Position numbers and translations under genes: made by a program | Shown: positions 8,433-15,205 of the stretch, one piece after another | How positions within the stretch are numbered: position 1 is the first letter of the stretch | How the letters are laid out: the number at the start of each line of letters is the position of its first letter | Notes under the pieces: model-generated | What the model was told of the DNA's origin: nothing | The model's input: only the letters and a program-made list of their open reading frames with translations | Databases searched by the model: none | NCBI GenBank assembly: GCA_003132445.1 | Contig: PKXU01000129.1 | Location: 1-35,016, forward strand | Length of the DNA stretch: 35,016 bases | DNA from: Acidobacteriaceae bacterium | GTDB taxonomy: Bacteria; Acidobacteriota; Terriglobia; Terriglobales; Acidobacteriaceae | Direction of reading: 5' to 3'

Positions 8433-9845
8433 TCAGTCGTAATACTCCAGTCCCAGGTGCGTGATCAGTTCCTCGCCCTTCAAATGCCTGAGCGTGTTCT
8501 TGAGCTTCATCAATTGAATGAAGAGATCGTGCTCGGGATACAATCCAGGCGCCGTCATCGGGGATTTGAAGTAGAAGCTGAGCCATTCTTGAATTCCTAA
8601 TCCTCGCAGGGCGGAACAACGTTTCGCGAGGTCGAGGAACAGCACAAGGTCGAGCACAATCGGCGCGGCGAGGATTGAGTCACGGCAGAGAAAGTCGACC
8701 TTGATCTGCATGGGATAGCCGAGCCATCCGAAGATGTCGATGTTATCCCAGCCTTCTTTGTTGTCGCCGCGCGGCGGATAATAGTTGATGCGGACTTTAT
8801 GAAAAATATTTCCGTAGAGTTCCGGGTACAACGCGGGCTGCAAGATGTGTTCGAGCACGCCCAGCTTCGATTCTTCCTTGGTCTTGAACGACCCCGGGTC
8901 GTCGAGCACTTCGCCGTCGCGATTGCCGAGGATGTTGGTCGAATACCATCCGCTCAGTCCTAGCAGGCGAGCCTTGAACGCTGGCGCTAGAACGGTTTTC
9001 ATCAGCGTTTGGCCAGTCTTAAAATCCTTTCCGCAGATGGGCGCTTCATTCTGGCGAGAAAGCTCCAGCATCACGGGAAGATCAACCGTAAGATTCGGCG
9101 CGCCGTTGGCGAATGGCACGCCTTCCATCAAAGACGCGTAGGCATAGATCATGGAGGGCGCAATCAGTTCGTCGTTCTCACGCAACGCCTTCTCGAAAGA
9201 CTTCACCGACTGATGCGCCGCCGTCGGCTCGATGTAAGACTCGGTGGAACCGCACCACATCGTGATCAGGCGACTGGCTCCGCTGGTTTTTTTGAAGTCA
9301 CGGATATCGTCGCGCAGTTGCTCGGCCAGGTCCATCTTCGTCTTGCCCTTCTTCACGTTGGGGCCATCGATTTTTTTCACATAGTTGTGATCAAACACCG
9401 CCGCTCGCGGCTTCACCGACGAGAGAAACGGCTCCAACTGCTCGAGCAGGCGATAGTCGAGAACGCCCGCGTTCGAAGCAGCTTCATACATGTTGTCTTC
9501 AAAAATGTCCCAGCCGGTGAAGACGAGATCGTCGAGTCCAGCGAGCGGAACGAACTCCTTCACTTTCGGCGACCGGCCGTCTGTGCGCTTTCCGAGGCGG
9601 ACTGTACCCATCTGCGTAAGCGATCCAATCGGCTTCGCGAGACCCTTGCGGATCGCTTCCACGCCGGCAACAAACGTGGTGGCAACAGCCCCCATGCCTG
9701 GAATCATCACACCGAGCTTGCCTTTTGCTGGCTCGATGCTGCCATTAGCTTTGGAACGGCTGCGTGCCGTATTTTCTGACTTCATTTCATTCTTTACTTC
9801 AACCTGCGCTCTGTTTCTTTTTGCGGACTTCTGCCGTGTCGCCAT
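8433..9845 (-). CDS. Myo-inositol-1(3)-phosphate synthase
   Basis: The 470-residue protein matches the inositol-3-phosphate synthase family (EC 5.5.1.4), which converts glucose 6-phosphate to myo-inositol phosphate with NAD acting as a recycled oxidant. The Rossmann motif is GVMIPGMGAVATTF around residues 45-58, and family blocks such as WDIFEDNMYEAA, MWCGSTESY and GWYSTNILGNRDG follow. The first 40 residues are Lys/Arg/Ser-rich and outside the usual fold. The true start could therefore be ATG 9785 (MKSEN), although a GAGGAAG stands about 12 bases before ATG 9845. The product could feed inositol lipids or other inositol-derived compounds. It is a single gene, convergent with the antitoxin. 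Confidence 0.92.
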   Translation of the reverse strand: MATRQKSAKRNRAQVEVKNEMKSENTARSRSKANGSIEPAKGKLGVMIPGMGAVATTFVAGVEAIRKGLAKPIGSLTQMGTVRLGKRTDGRSPKVKEFVPLAGLDDLVFTGWDIFEDNMYEAASNAGVLDYRLLEQLEPFLSSVKPRAAVFDHNYVKKIDGPNVKKGKTKMDLAEQLRDDIRDFKKTSGASRLITMWCGSTESYIEPTAAHQSVKSFEKALRENDELIAPSMIYAYASLMEGVPFANGAPNLTVDLPVMLELSRQNEAPICGKDFKTGQTLMKTVLAPAFKARLLGLSGWYSTNILGNRDGEVLDDPGSFKTKEESKLGVLEHILQPALYPELYGNIFHKVRINYYPPRGDNKEGWDNIDIFGWLGYPMQIKVDFLCRDSILAAPIVLDLVLFLDLAKRCSALRGLGIQEWLSFYFKSPMTAPGLYPEHDLFIQLMKLKNTLRHLKGEELITHLGLEYYD

Positions 9846-10306
9846 AGGGGGGCTACTTCCTCAGTAGGTATCAGGATGTATATGCAAACCATGTATGTTC
9901 TCGCATAGTTCAGGAGTTTGGCAAACTGACGCAGTCAAAGGTGAAGAAATGCGCTTCGATCGGGTCGCTTGGTCATTGAGCGGAGAGGCGACCATTGGGT
10001 TCTCCAAGCTTCACTCCGGCGAGACAGAAACGCACAGTCGCCATGAATCAAATCCGGTTCATTCATTCTTTGCGTTGGACTCGCGATACAAGCTCAGGCA
10101 CAATGGACTTACTTCGCCACTAGCTACGCAGCTGGTCCCGTGAAGTTGATGTTTGCATGCATCCTTGCAGCGGCATGCAAATCTTTCTGACCCCGTTGAT
10201 CTCCACAAAAATCTGAGCCCACGCCGCCCGGCCATACGCGGGCAGTGTGCTCTTCAGGCATGCTCTTTCGCCGCAGAAGTGCGGTGAGAAGAGAAAAGGA
10301 GATTCC
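9846..10306. other. Long intergenic region with two palindromes, no convincing gene
   Basis: About 460 bases separate the inositol synthase from the plus-strand secreted protein at 10307. AGTTTG/CAAACT around one base at 9915-9927 and a 9-bp inverted repeat at 10152-10181 are present. A 64-codon frame at 9949-10143 has an AAAGGTGA before its ATG but shows no recognisable features, so I do not call it a gene. Confidence 0.45.
10152..10181. repeat. Perfect 9-bp inverted repeat upstream of secreted-protein gene
   Basis: TTTGCATGC (10152-10160) and GCATGCAAA (10173-10181) pair perfectly around a 12-base spacer, about 125 bases before the next start codon. It could be an operator or an mRNA hairpin; nothing in the sequence decides between them. 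Confidence 0.6.
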
Positions 10307-10744
10307 ATGACTTCGACTCGTAACTTCGCATACGCCGCATTGTTGGCGTTCACAGCTCTGAATTTGGCGCCCAGCCTGGCTTCAGCCCAGGAATCCGCCA
10401 GCGGCAAGTTCACACTCACACATGACGTGCATTGGGGGAACGCGGCGAAAGTTCTCGCGGGAGACTACGAGTTTTCGTTTGATCCCGACGCCAGTGCACA
10501 CATGTTGAGACTCAGCAAGATCAGCGGCACTCCTGCTGCCTACATGTTGCTGGTCCCTGTTGTGGAGCGAGCTGAGACTCGTGATCTGAGCCGGCTCGTT
10601 CTCCAATCCACACCTGACGGCAGTTATGTCAGCGCAATGCAACTACCAGAGTCCGGCATGACACTGTATTTCACAGTGCCGACGCATCCGGTAGCAAAAC
10701 AGATCGCCAGAGCCGCAACTACGACTGCGGCGCTGGGCCAGTAG
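10307..10744 (+). CDS. Small secreted protein of unknown function
   Basis: This 145-residue protein starts at ATG 10307, five bases after AAAGGAG (10296-10301 plus flank), and not at an earlier in-frame codon. It has a signal peptide, MTSTRNFAYAALLAFTALNLAPSLASAQ. The mature part contains SGKFTLTHDVHWGNAAKVLAGDYEFSF and a YMLLVPVVERAE segment, giving a compact beta-rich domain of about 100 residues. Short secreted proteins with a THDVHWG...LPAGDYEF pattern are familiar from acidobacterial genomes, but no function is known to me. A 15-bp-stem hairpin downstream probably ends the transcript. Confidence 0.75.
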   Translation: MTSTRNFAYAALLAFTALNLAPSLASAQESASGKFTLTHDVHWGNAAKVLAGDYEFSFDPDASAHMLRLSKISGTPAAYMLLVPVVERAETRDLSRLVLQSTPDGSYVSAMQLPESGMTLYFTVPTHPVAKQIARAATTTAALGQ

Positions 10745-10781
10745 TCCCACCTCATAAGCCTGCAACGTTGGCGTAGAAAAC

Positions 10782-10817
10782 ACGAGAGCGGATAGCGAAC
10801 CTGCTATCCGCTCTCGT
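10782..10817. terminator. Strong hairpin, probable terminator
   Basis: A perfect 15-bp stem (10782-10796 with 10803-10817; arm ACGAGAGCGGATAGC) closes a 6-base loop, 38 bases past the stop of the secreted-protein gene. On the minus strand the stem is followed by GTTTTC, so it may also serve the GAF-ANTAR gene transcribed towards it. The U-tract is weak on the plus strand. Confidence 0.75.
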
Positions 10818-10976
10818 ATTCTGCGGACGAATGGGGTCGTCAAAGCTTATTCGGACTAAAGGCTAGAAGTGCGTGTGTAGGCGCGCGACGACGGAATTCC
10901 TGCTAGCCGCAGACGCCGAAACTTCCCCTTTGCTTTTCGTCACGTGCTGAACAAATCGCTGAACCCTACGCTTCGG

Positions 10977-11756
10977 CTATGACCCGGCAGGGGTCGAGCT
11001 TTTCGCCATCGCAGTCCGATCTTCGTTGGCTCCGAAGGCTGCCTGAATCTGCGAATTGCCTCGGACATCGTCGCTCAACACGATGGCTTCGGCAATCTCC
11101 TTCATCGGTTTGCGCTTTTGCCGGCTCTGGCGTTGCAGCGCCAGATAGGCTTGCTCTTCGTTGAGCCCCAAGTCGCGCTGCAAAATACCTTTCGCGCGCT
11201 CCACGATCTTTCTGGTTTGCAATTGCTGTGCAAGCGTGGAGTTCGCATCCTCCAGCCTCGCCAATTCGAGTTCTGCGCCCACAAGAAAACCGACAGTAGA
11301 GATCATGCGAATCTCTCTCCGTCGATAAACATGGTGCTGCCGATGCTGCAAATTGATGACGCCAACGACGCGTCCACGGCACATTAAAGGCACCGATAGA
11401 AAGGCCTCGTAGCTGTCTTCCGGCAGCTCATGAAAAAATTGAAAACGAGGATCGTGCGCGGCTTCTTCGGGAATCGCAACTGGTTCGCGATGCTCCGCTA
11501 CCCACCCCGTAATACCCTGCCCAACACGGAGTTTAAGGCGATTGACGACATCGGGATGCGGATTCTTCGAGGCGCGTAGAACCAGTTCATCACCCTCGAG
11601 AATATAAATAAGGCAAGAGTCGCACTTGACCAGAGCTGACGCGAACTCGACCACGCGCGTCAGAACTTCTTGAAACGCGTCCGCCGTGCCCAGACGGATA
11701 CTGATTTCGTGCAGTACATCAACGTGTGAGTCCTCAACAGATATAAGTGATTCCAT
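10977..11756 (-). CDS. GAF-ANTAR sensory RNA-binding regulator
   Basis: Counting from ATG 11756 the protein has 259 residues. A GAF domain spans about 25-162 (FQEVLTRVVEFASALVKCDSCLIYIL...GQGITGWVAEHREPVAIP...AFLSVPLMCRGRVVGVINLQH). A short coiled link is followed by an ANTAR domain at about 183-226 (KIVERAKGILQRDLGLNEEQAYLALQ). ANTAR domains bind paired RNA hairpins and prevent transcription termination; the GAF domain would bind a small ligand or sense redox state. The start is uncertain, since the frame stays open to a TTG at 11843 and no SD marks any candidate. No receiver domain or phosphorylation site is present, so control is probably by ligand. The target RNA is not evident in the window. 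Confidence 0.88.
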   Translation of the reverse strand: MESLISVEDSHVDVLHEISIRLGTADAFQEVLTRVVEFASALVKCDSCLIYILEGDELVLRASKNPHPDVVNRLKLRVGQGITGWVAEHREPVAIPEEAAHDPRFQFFHELPEDSYEAFLSVPLMCRGRVVGVINLQHRQHHVYRRREIRMISTVGFLVGAELELARLEDANSTLAQQLQTRKIVERAKGILQRDLGLNEEQAYLALQRQSRQKRKPMKEIAEAIVLSDDVRGNSQIQAAFGANEDRTAMAKSSTPAGS

Positions 11757-11954
11757 GATGTACATTATCGGCGCTGCAGAGATTATGTCTAATTCCAAAT
11801 TTTGATGGGCACGATAAAGGATTTTCGTCGAGATTATTACCAAGGTTTAACATCTTTTTTGACGCTTGCGCATCGGGTTGAAAGCAGAACTCAGCGACAC
11901 CTTGGAAGTGGTATGAAAAGACCATCGCGAAGTTCCTGAAGATCGACCGAAGCC

Positions 11955-12037
11955 TTAACCACAAAGGACACTGGGTAACACAGAGGAAAAAGGATCAGAG
12001 TTTCTCTCTGCGCTACTCGGTGTCTTCTGTGGTTAAA
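11955..12037. repeat. Imperfect long inverted repeat (MITE- or terminator-like)
   Basis: The segment 11955-11989, beginning TTAACCACAAAGGACAC, and the segment 12001-12037, ending GTGTCTTCTGTGGTTAAA, are reverse complements at roughly 28 of 35 positions, separated by about 12 bases. The outer TTAACCACA arms match perfectly. It lies between the upstream side of the GAF-ANTAR gene and the 3' end of the next minus-strand gene. It may be a short non-autonomous mobile repeat that now acts as a terminator. Confidence 0.7.
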
Positions 12038-12041
12038 AGCT

Positions 12042-12497
12042 CTACGGTCTAGCGTCCAGGTCGACGGTTTTTACCGGCAAGTCCCAGTGAGCATCCAGGA
12101 TTTCGAAACGGCGCTGCTCTTCGTGCTGGAAAGTATCCTGGTCGGGATACATTTGTTTTTGCAGCGCGGCTTCGTCAAAGGGCTCGTTGGCGACGGTGGC
12201 ATTCTTGAAAACGATGGTCACGCGAAAATCCCAGCGGCCATCTTCAGTGGTGTGGTAGCGCGGCTGATCCATCCACACTTTCGTGATGCGGCCCATCTCG
12301 GCCTCTTTCTTCAGTACGGGATAATGGTTCTTCCTAAACAGTTTTAGGAATTCGTCGGCGTGTCCCCATTTCGTCTTGTAGTAATACTCGATGGCGAAAG
12401 GCTTGTCGGTCGCGGCCGATGTCGACTGGGCATATGTGACCATCGGCGTGGCGACGGCAATGGCGAATAGCAACAACGCGGCAAGAATGTGGCGCAT
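12042..12497 (-). CDS. Secreted alpha/beta protein of unknown function
   Basis: The 151-residue protein starts at ATG 12497, with GAGG a few bases upstream. It has a signal peptide, MRHILAALLLFAIAVATPMVTYAQ. The mature part (FAIEYYYKTKWGHADEFLKLFRKNHYPVLKKEAEMGRITKVWMDQPRYH...WDFRVTIVFKNA) alternates strand and helix in the style of ferredoxin-like dimeric alpha/beta barrels such as EthD or Dabb proteins. That comparison is inference. The reading frame continues upstream to 12767 but loses coding character. The gene is divergent from the NTF2-like gene at 12635, with 137 bases between the two starts. Confidence 0.75.
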   Translation of the reverse strand: MRHILAALLLFAIAVATPMVTYAQSTSAATDKPFAIEYYYKTKWGHADEFLKLFRKNHYPVLKKEAEMGRITKVWMDQPRYHTTEDGRWDFRVTIVFKNATVANEPFDEAALQKQMYPDQDTFQHEEQRRFEILDAHWDLPVKTVDLDARP

Positions 12498-12620
12498 GGA
12501 GTGCCTCGAAGTGTTGAATTTGATAGCTTGTACACTACCATTTGTTGGCGAACGGCGCAGGCCACATTTACGCAAATCACTCTGACTCACGACCGCAGAA
12601 ATGTTGCCAGCAAGTTCTCC

Positions 12621-12637
12621 AGGAGGGGCGAGAATTG
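12621..12637 (+). promoter_or_regulatory. AGGAGG ribosome-binding site that fixes a TTG start
   Basis: A full consensus AGGAGG at 12621-12626 lies eight bases before TTG 12635. The frame remains open upstream to another TTG at 12542, but that one lacks an SD. The Shine-Dalgarno sequence therefore sets the start of the NTF2-like gene. Confidence 0.8.
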
Positions 12638-13009
12638 ACGGACGACGAACAGCAGATTTTGAAACTGTTTGTAGATGGCGATCGCGCTTTGATCGCGGGC
12701 GACGTGGGCGAACTCTCACGCATTTATACCGACGACTATGTACAGTATGACGAATCCGGCAACACATTTAAGAAGTTGGATGTAATCGAAAATGCCAAGT
12801 CGGGGAAGACTCGCTACATCTCGATGGTCTCGACCGGCCGCCGCATTCGCATCCTGCGGGACGATGTCGCCATTGTTCACGGGGCGGAAGATGACTTAGT
12901 CGAACAAGGCGGTCAGCGCTATTCAGCTCGCTACATCTATATGGATGTGGTCATGAAGCGCGGCGGCAGTTGGCAGATTGTGGGGTCTCAGCTGGCAAAG
13001 CCATCGTGA
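12635..13009 (+). CDS. NTF2-like (SnoaL/DUF4440-type) protein
   Basis: From TTG 12635 the product has 124 residues beginning MTDDEQQILKLFVDGDRALIAGDVGELSRIYTDDYVQYDESG. This is the helix-helix-strand opening of the NTF2/SnoaL-like cone fold. It closes with RYIYMDVVMKRGGSWQIVGSQLAKPS, the usual final strands of DUF4440 proteins. There is no signal peptide, so it is probably cytoplasmic. Members of this fold range from isomerases to ligand-binding proteins, and the sequence does not show which. Its stop lies four bases from the end of the convergent DedA gene. Confidence 0.8.
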   Translation: MTDDEQQILKLFVDGDRALIAGDVGELSRIYTDDYVQYDESGNTFKKLDVIENAKSGKTRYISMVSTGRRIRILRDDVAIVHGAEDDLVEQGGQRYSARYIYMDVVMKRGGSWQIVGSQLAKPS

Positions 13010-13013
13010 GGCA

Positions 13014-13658
13014 TTACTGACGACCGATGGCTGACGGCTGAGCGCTGATGCGATTCTGCCAGTGACTCCAGACAAAATAAACAATAGCCGCAACAACAAA
13101 TATTCCGATCACGGCGTCAAACTTGTGAAAATATTTTCCAAGCTCTCGCCAATTCTCGCCCAACTTCATACCGAAATAGGCTAAGGCGAGACACCAGGGC
13201 CAGGATCCCAAAAAAGTATAAATGTGAAAGCGGCCGCGCGGCATGCGCGCAATGCCCGCGGGCAACGCGATGAAGGTGCGGATGACGGGCAGCAGGCGGC
13301 CTATAAAAACCGCCAGATATCCCCAGCGCAAGAAAAAGCGATCGGCCCAGTCGAGTTCGCGACGTCCCATGAGAATCCAGCGACCATAGCGCTCGACCAG
13401 CGGACGACCGCCGTAGCATCCAATCTCATAGGCAACCAGCGAGCCGAGGTTGCAGCCGATGGCGCCGGCGGTCGCCAGCCAGAGCAACTTGAATGTGCCC
13501 TGAAAGACGAGATATCCGCCGAAGGGCATGATTAATTCGGAAGGGAGCGGGATGCAGGCGGACTCAATCGCCATGAGAAAAGCGATACCGGCGTAACCAG
13601 TGGCGGCAATTATTTGGCTGATGAATACGAACAGGACGGAGACAATTTTTTCAGTCAT
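13014..13658 (-). CDS. DedA-family membrane protein
   Basis: The 214-residue protein starts at ATG 13658 (MTEKIVSVLFVFISQI). It shows DedA/SNARE-associated (VTT-domain) signatures: ESACIPLPSELIMPFGGYL in the first membrane region and GRLLPVIRTFIALPAGIARMPRGRF before the later helices. Acidic and arginine residues sit at the re-entrant loops. DedA proteins are inner-membrane proteins implicated in lipid carrier recycling and pH/envelope homeostasis; undecaprenyl-phosphate translocation is known for some members. The last dozen residues (ISAQPSAIGRQ) are encoded by a GGCTGA-rich stretch at 13020-13050 that looks like dispersed repeat sequence rather than original coding sequence. The gene is convergent with the NTF2-like gene. 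Confidence 0.9.
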   Translation of the reverse strand: MTEKIVSVLFVFISQIIAATGYAGIAFLMAIESACIPLPSELIMPFGGYLVFQGTFKLLWLATAGAIGCNLGSLVAYEIGCYGGRPLVERYGRWILMGRRELDWADRFFLRWGYLAVFIGRLLPVIRTFIALPAGIARMPRGRFHIYTFLGSWPWCLALAYFGMKLGENWRELGKYFHKFDAVIGIFVVAAIVYFVWSHWQNRISAQPSAIGRQ

Positions 13659-13668
13659 AAGAACCGGT

Positions 13669-13735
13669 TCTGAGTTCTCGGTTCTCCGGTCCCAGTTAAA
13701 ACCGTTCTGGCCTGTGCTGAGAACTGAGAACTGGC
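13669..13735. repeat. Imperfect inverted repeat with GAGAACTGAGAACT arms
   Basis: TTCTGAGTTCTCGGTTCTC starts at about 13669, and GAGAACTGAGAACTGG lies at 13720-13735. The arm cores match at 13 of 14 positions. The repeat lies between the DedA start and the stop of the 74-residue gene and could terminate the latter's transcript. It has the look of a dispersed short repeat. Confidence 0.6.
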
Positions 13736-13773
13736 ACCCAGTGTAATGGAAGTTGGTCGCAGACAATGCCCGA

Positions 13774-13998
13774 CTAGAATGAGCCTTCCTGGGTAAAAGC
13801 GTAACCGGGCAGAGTGGCTCCCTGAGGGCTCTTGGTGACTTTGACACGCACCGTGGGCGCGTCGGGAGCGGTGATTCCAGCCGGACGCAGCATGGCGTAC
13901 TGCGAAAAAACTTCGTTGTAGACCTTGGTGACCAGATAATCCTGACCGTCGGCATCGCTTCGCCACACTTGACCCAGTTGAATGGAATTCACTGCCAT
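13774..13998 (-). CDS. Small conserved-looking protein of unknown function
   Basis: The 74-residue product (MAVNSIQLGQVWRSDADGQDYLVTKVYNEVFSQYAMLRPAG...VRVKVTKSPQGATLPGYAFTQEGSF) starts at ATG 13998. AAGGA lies about eight bases upstream in CAAGGATTATCCATG. It reads as a small beta-barrel-like cytoplasmic protein: QVWRSDADGQDYLVTKV followed by a YAMLRP strand recalls small SH3-like folds, which is a guess. It is divergent from nth, whose start is 157 bases away. I do not recognise a family. Confidence 0.7.
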   Translation of the reverse strand: MAVNSIQLGQVWRSDADGQDYLVTKVYNEVFSQYAMLRPAGITAPDAPTVRVKVTKSPQGATLPGYAFTQEGSF

Positions 13999-14155
13999 GG
14001 ATAATCCTTGAATTCGATAATCCCTGATTCCCGATGCGTACTTACTTCCAGAGTACCGGGGAGCGTTGGCACCGTCAATTGCCCGAGAGGTTACCGAGGG
14101 ACACCATGAAAGCGGAGCATCGGCTCTGTTAAGATTTGGCCGCAAGGAGACCATC

Positions 14156-15091
14156 ATGCCCCGTGGTTTGGTTCCGCGGCAGCCCGCACGCACTGGCCGT
14201 CATGACAAGGTTCGTGTGACGGGAAAAACTCTCTCCGCGAAAACCTTAAGAAAGCAATCTGCTGGTAGTGGCGATACTCGCGCCGGAACAGGTGATGCTC
14301 GTGTGGGGGCGGGCGCCCTCGCCCGTCCAGGCCGAGGCAAAGCCTCGGCGGCACCCTCGAAGGGGCGTCAGAGCGCGATGGGGAAAACTGCGCCAACCGG
14401 CAAGCTCAAAGGCTACAACCCCGTCGCTCCGGAACGCGTGGCCGAGATTCTGAAGCGCCTAGACCAACTCTACCCCGACGTAACCTGCGCGTTGACTCAC
14501 GCGAGTGCTTGGGAGCTCGTAGTCGCAACGATCTTGTCGGCCCAATCGACCGACGTGAACGTCAACCGGGTGACGCCGGAATTATTTCGCAAATATCCGA
14601 CGGTTGCGGCATTCGCCGCGCTCACCCCGGAGCAACTGGAACCGGACGTACGCTCGACAGGATTTTTTCGGAATAAATCCAAGTCGGTAGTGGGAGCGGC
14701 GAAAAAAATCGTGGCAGAGTTCGGCGGCGAAGTGCCCATGGAGATGGAGAAGCTTCTCACCCTTCCCGGCGTCGCACGGAAAACCGCAAACGTAGTGCTC
14801 GGGACATGGTTCAAAAAGGCCGAAGGCATTGTCGTGGACACGCATGTGCACCGCATCTCGCGGCGGCTGGAACTCACAACGCAGAATGATCCGCAAAAAA
14901 TTGAGCAGGATCTGATGAAGATCATTCCGCGGGAAAAGTGGATTTTGTTTTCGCATCAAATCATCTGGCATGGACGCAAGCTATGCATCGCGCGCAAACC
15001 CAAGTGCGCAGATTGCCTCTTAGAGAACATATGTCACGCCGCCGACAAGACCTGGAGCACCGTGGAGATGCATAAGGACGCGAAAGCTTAG
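14156..15091 (+). CDS. nth: Endonuclease III with a long basic N-terminal extension
   Basis: From ATG 14156, preceded by AAGGAGA at 14144-14150, the protein has 311 residues against about 210 for Escherichia coli Nth. The catalytic part begins near residue 88. It has the helix-hairpin-helix LLTLPGVARKTANVVLG with catalytic K209, the VDTHV segment with D228, and the four iron-sulfur cysteines C277, C284, C287 and C293 (C-x6-C-x2-C-x5-C). It is a bifunctional DNA glycosylase/AP lyase for oxidised pyrimidines in base excision repair. The first 85 residues are Lys/Arg/Gly/Ala-rich and low in complexity. Residues 49-65 are encoded by a REP-like composite palindrome (14302-14349). If translation instead began at ATG 14378, the repeat would be leader sequence, but no comparable SD is seen there. 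Confidence 0.93.
   Translation: MPRGLVPRQPARTGRHDKVRVTGKTLSAKTLRKQSAGSGDTRAGTGDARVGAGALARPGRGKASAAPSKGRQSAMGKTAPTGKLKGYNPVAPERVAEILKRLDQLYPDVTCALTHASAWELVVATILSAQSTDVNVNRVTPELFRKYPTVAAFAALTPEQLEPDVRSTGFFRNKSKSVVGAAKKIVAEFGGEVPMEMEKLLTLPGVARKTANVVLGTWFKKAEGIVVDTHVHRISRRLELTTQNDPQKIEQDLMKIIPREKWILFSHQIIWHGRKLCIARKPKCADCLLENICHAADKTWSTVEMHKDAKA
14302..14349. repeat. Composite REP-like element inside nth
   Basis: A 27-nt palindromic unit (14302-14328, starting TGTGGGGGCGGGCGCCC) is followed two bases later by the hairpin GCCGAGGC-AAA-GCCTCGGC (14331-14349). The same order, palindrome then GC hairpin with an AAA loop, occurs in uvrC at 32565-32609. The 27-nt unit matches the right-hand uvrC copy at 22 of 27 positions. 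Two pairs of changes compensate within the stem (positions 10/23 and 12/21). The element is read in frame without a stop. Confidence 0.8.
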
Positions 15092-15151
15092 TGCGATTCA
15101 TGACTTTCAACTGGAAAAACTACAAATCCGCGATGATCTTGCGAGATCCCT

Positions 15152-15169
15152 CCCCGTAAAAACGCGGGG
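15152..15169. terminator. Weak CCCCG/CGGGG hairpin between convergent genes
   Basis: CCCCG (15152-15156) and CGGGG (15165-15169) flank an A-rich loop in the 114-base gap between nth and the beta-galactosidase. The position between two converging 3' ends suggests termination, but the stem is short and has no U-tract. Confidence 0.35.
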
Positions 15170-15205
15170 CTTCGGGGTGGTGACGCCCTCCCAGACCTAG
15201 CGAAA

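Noticed and set aside
9949..10143. 64-codon frame with AAAGGTGA upstream
   Set aside because: No recognisable fold or signal, and it lies in a gap with palindromes. The SD match alone is weak evidence.
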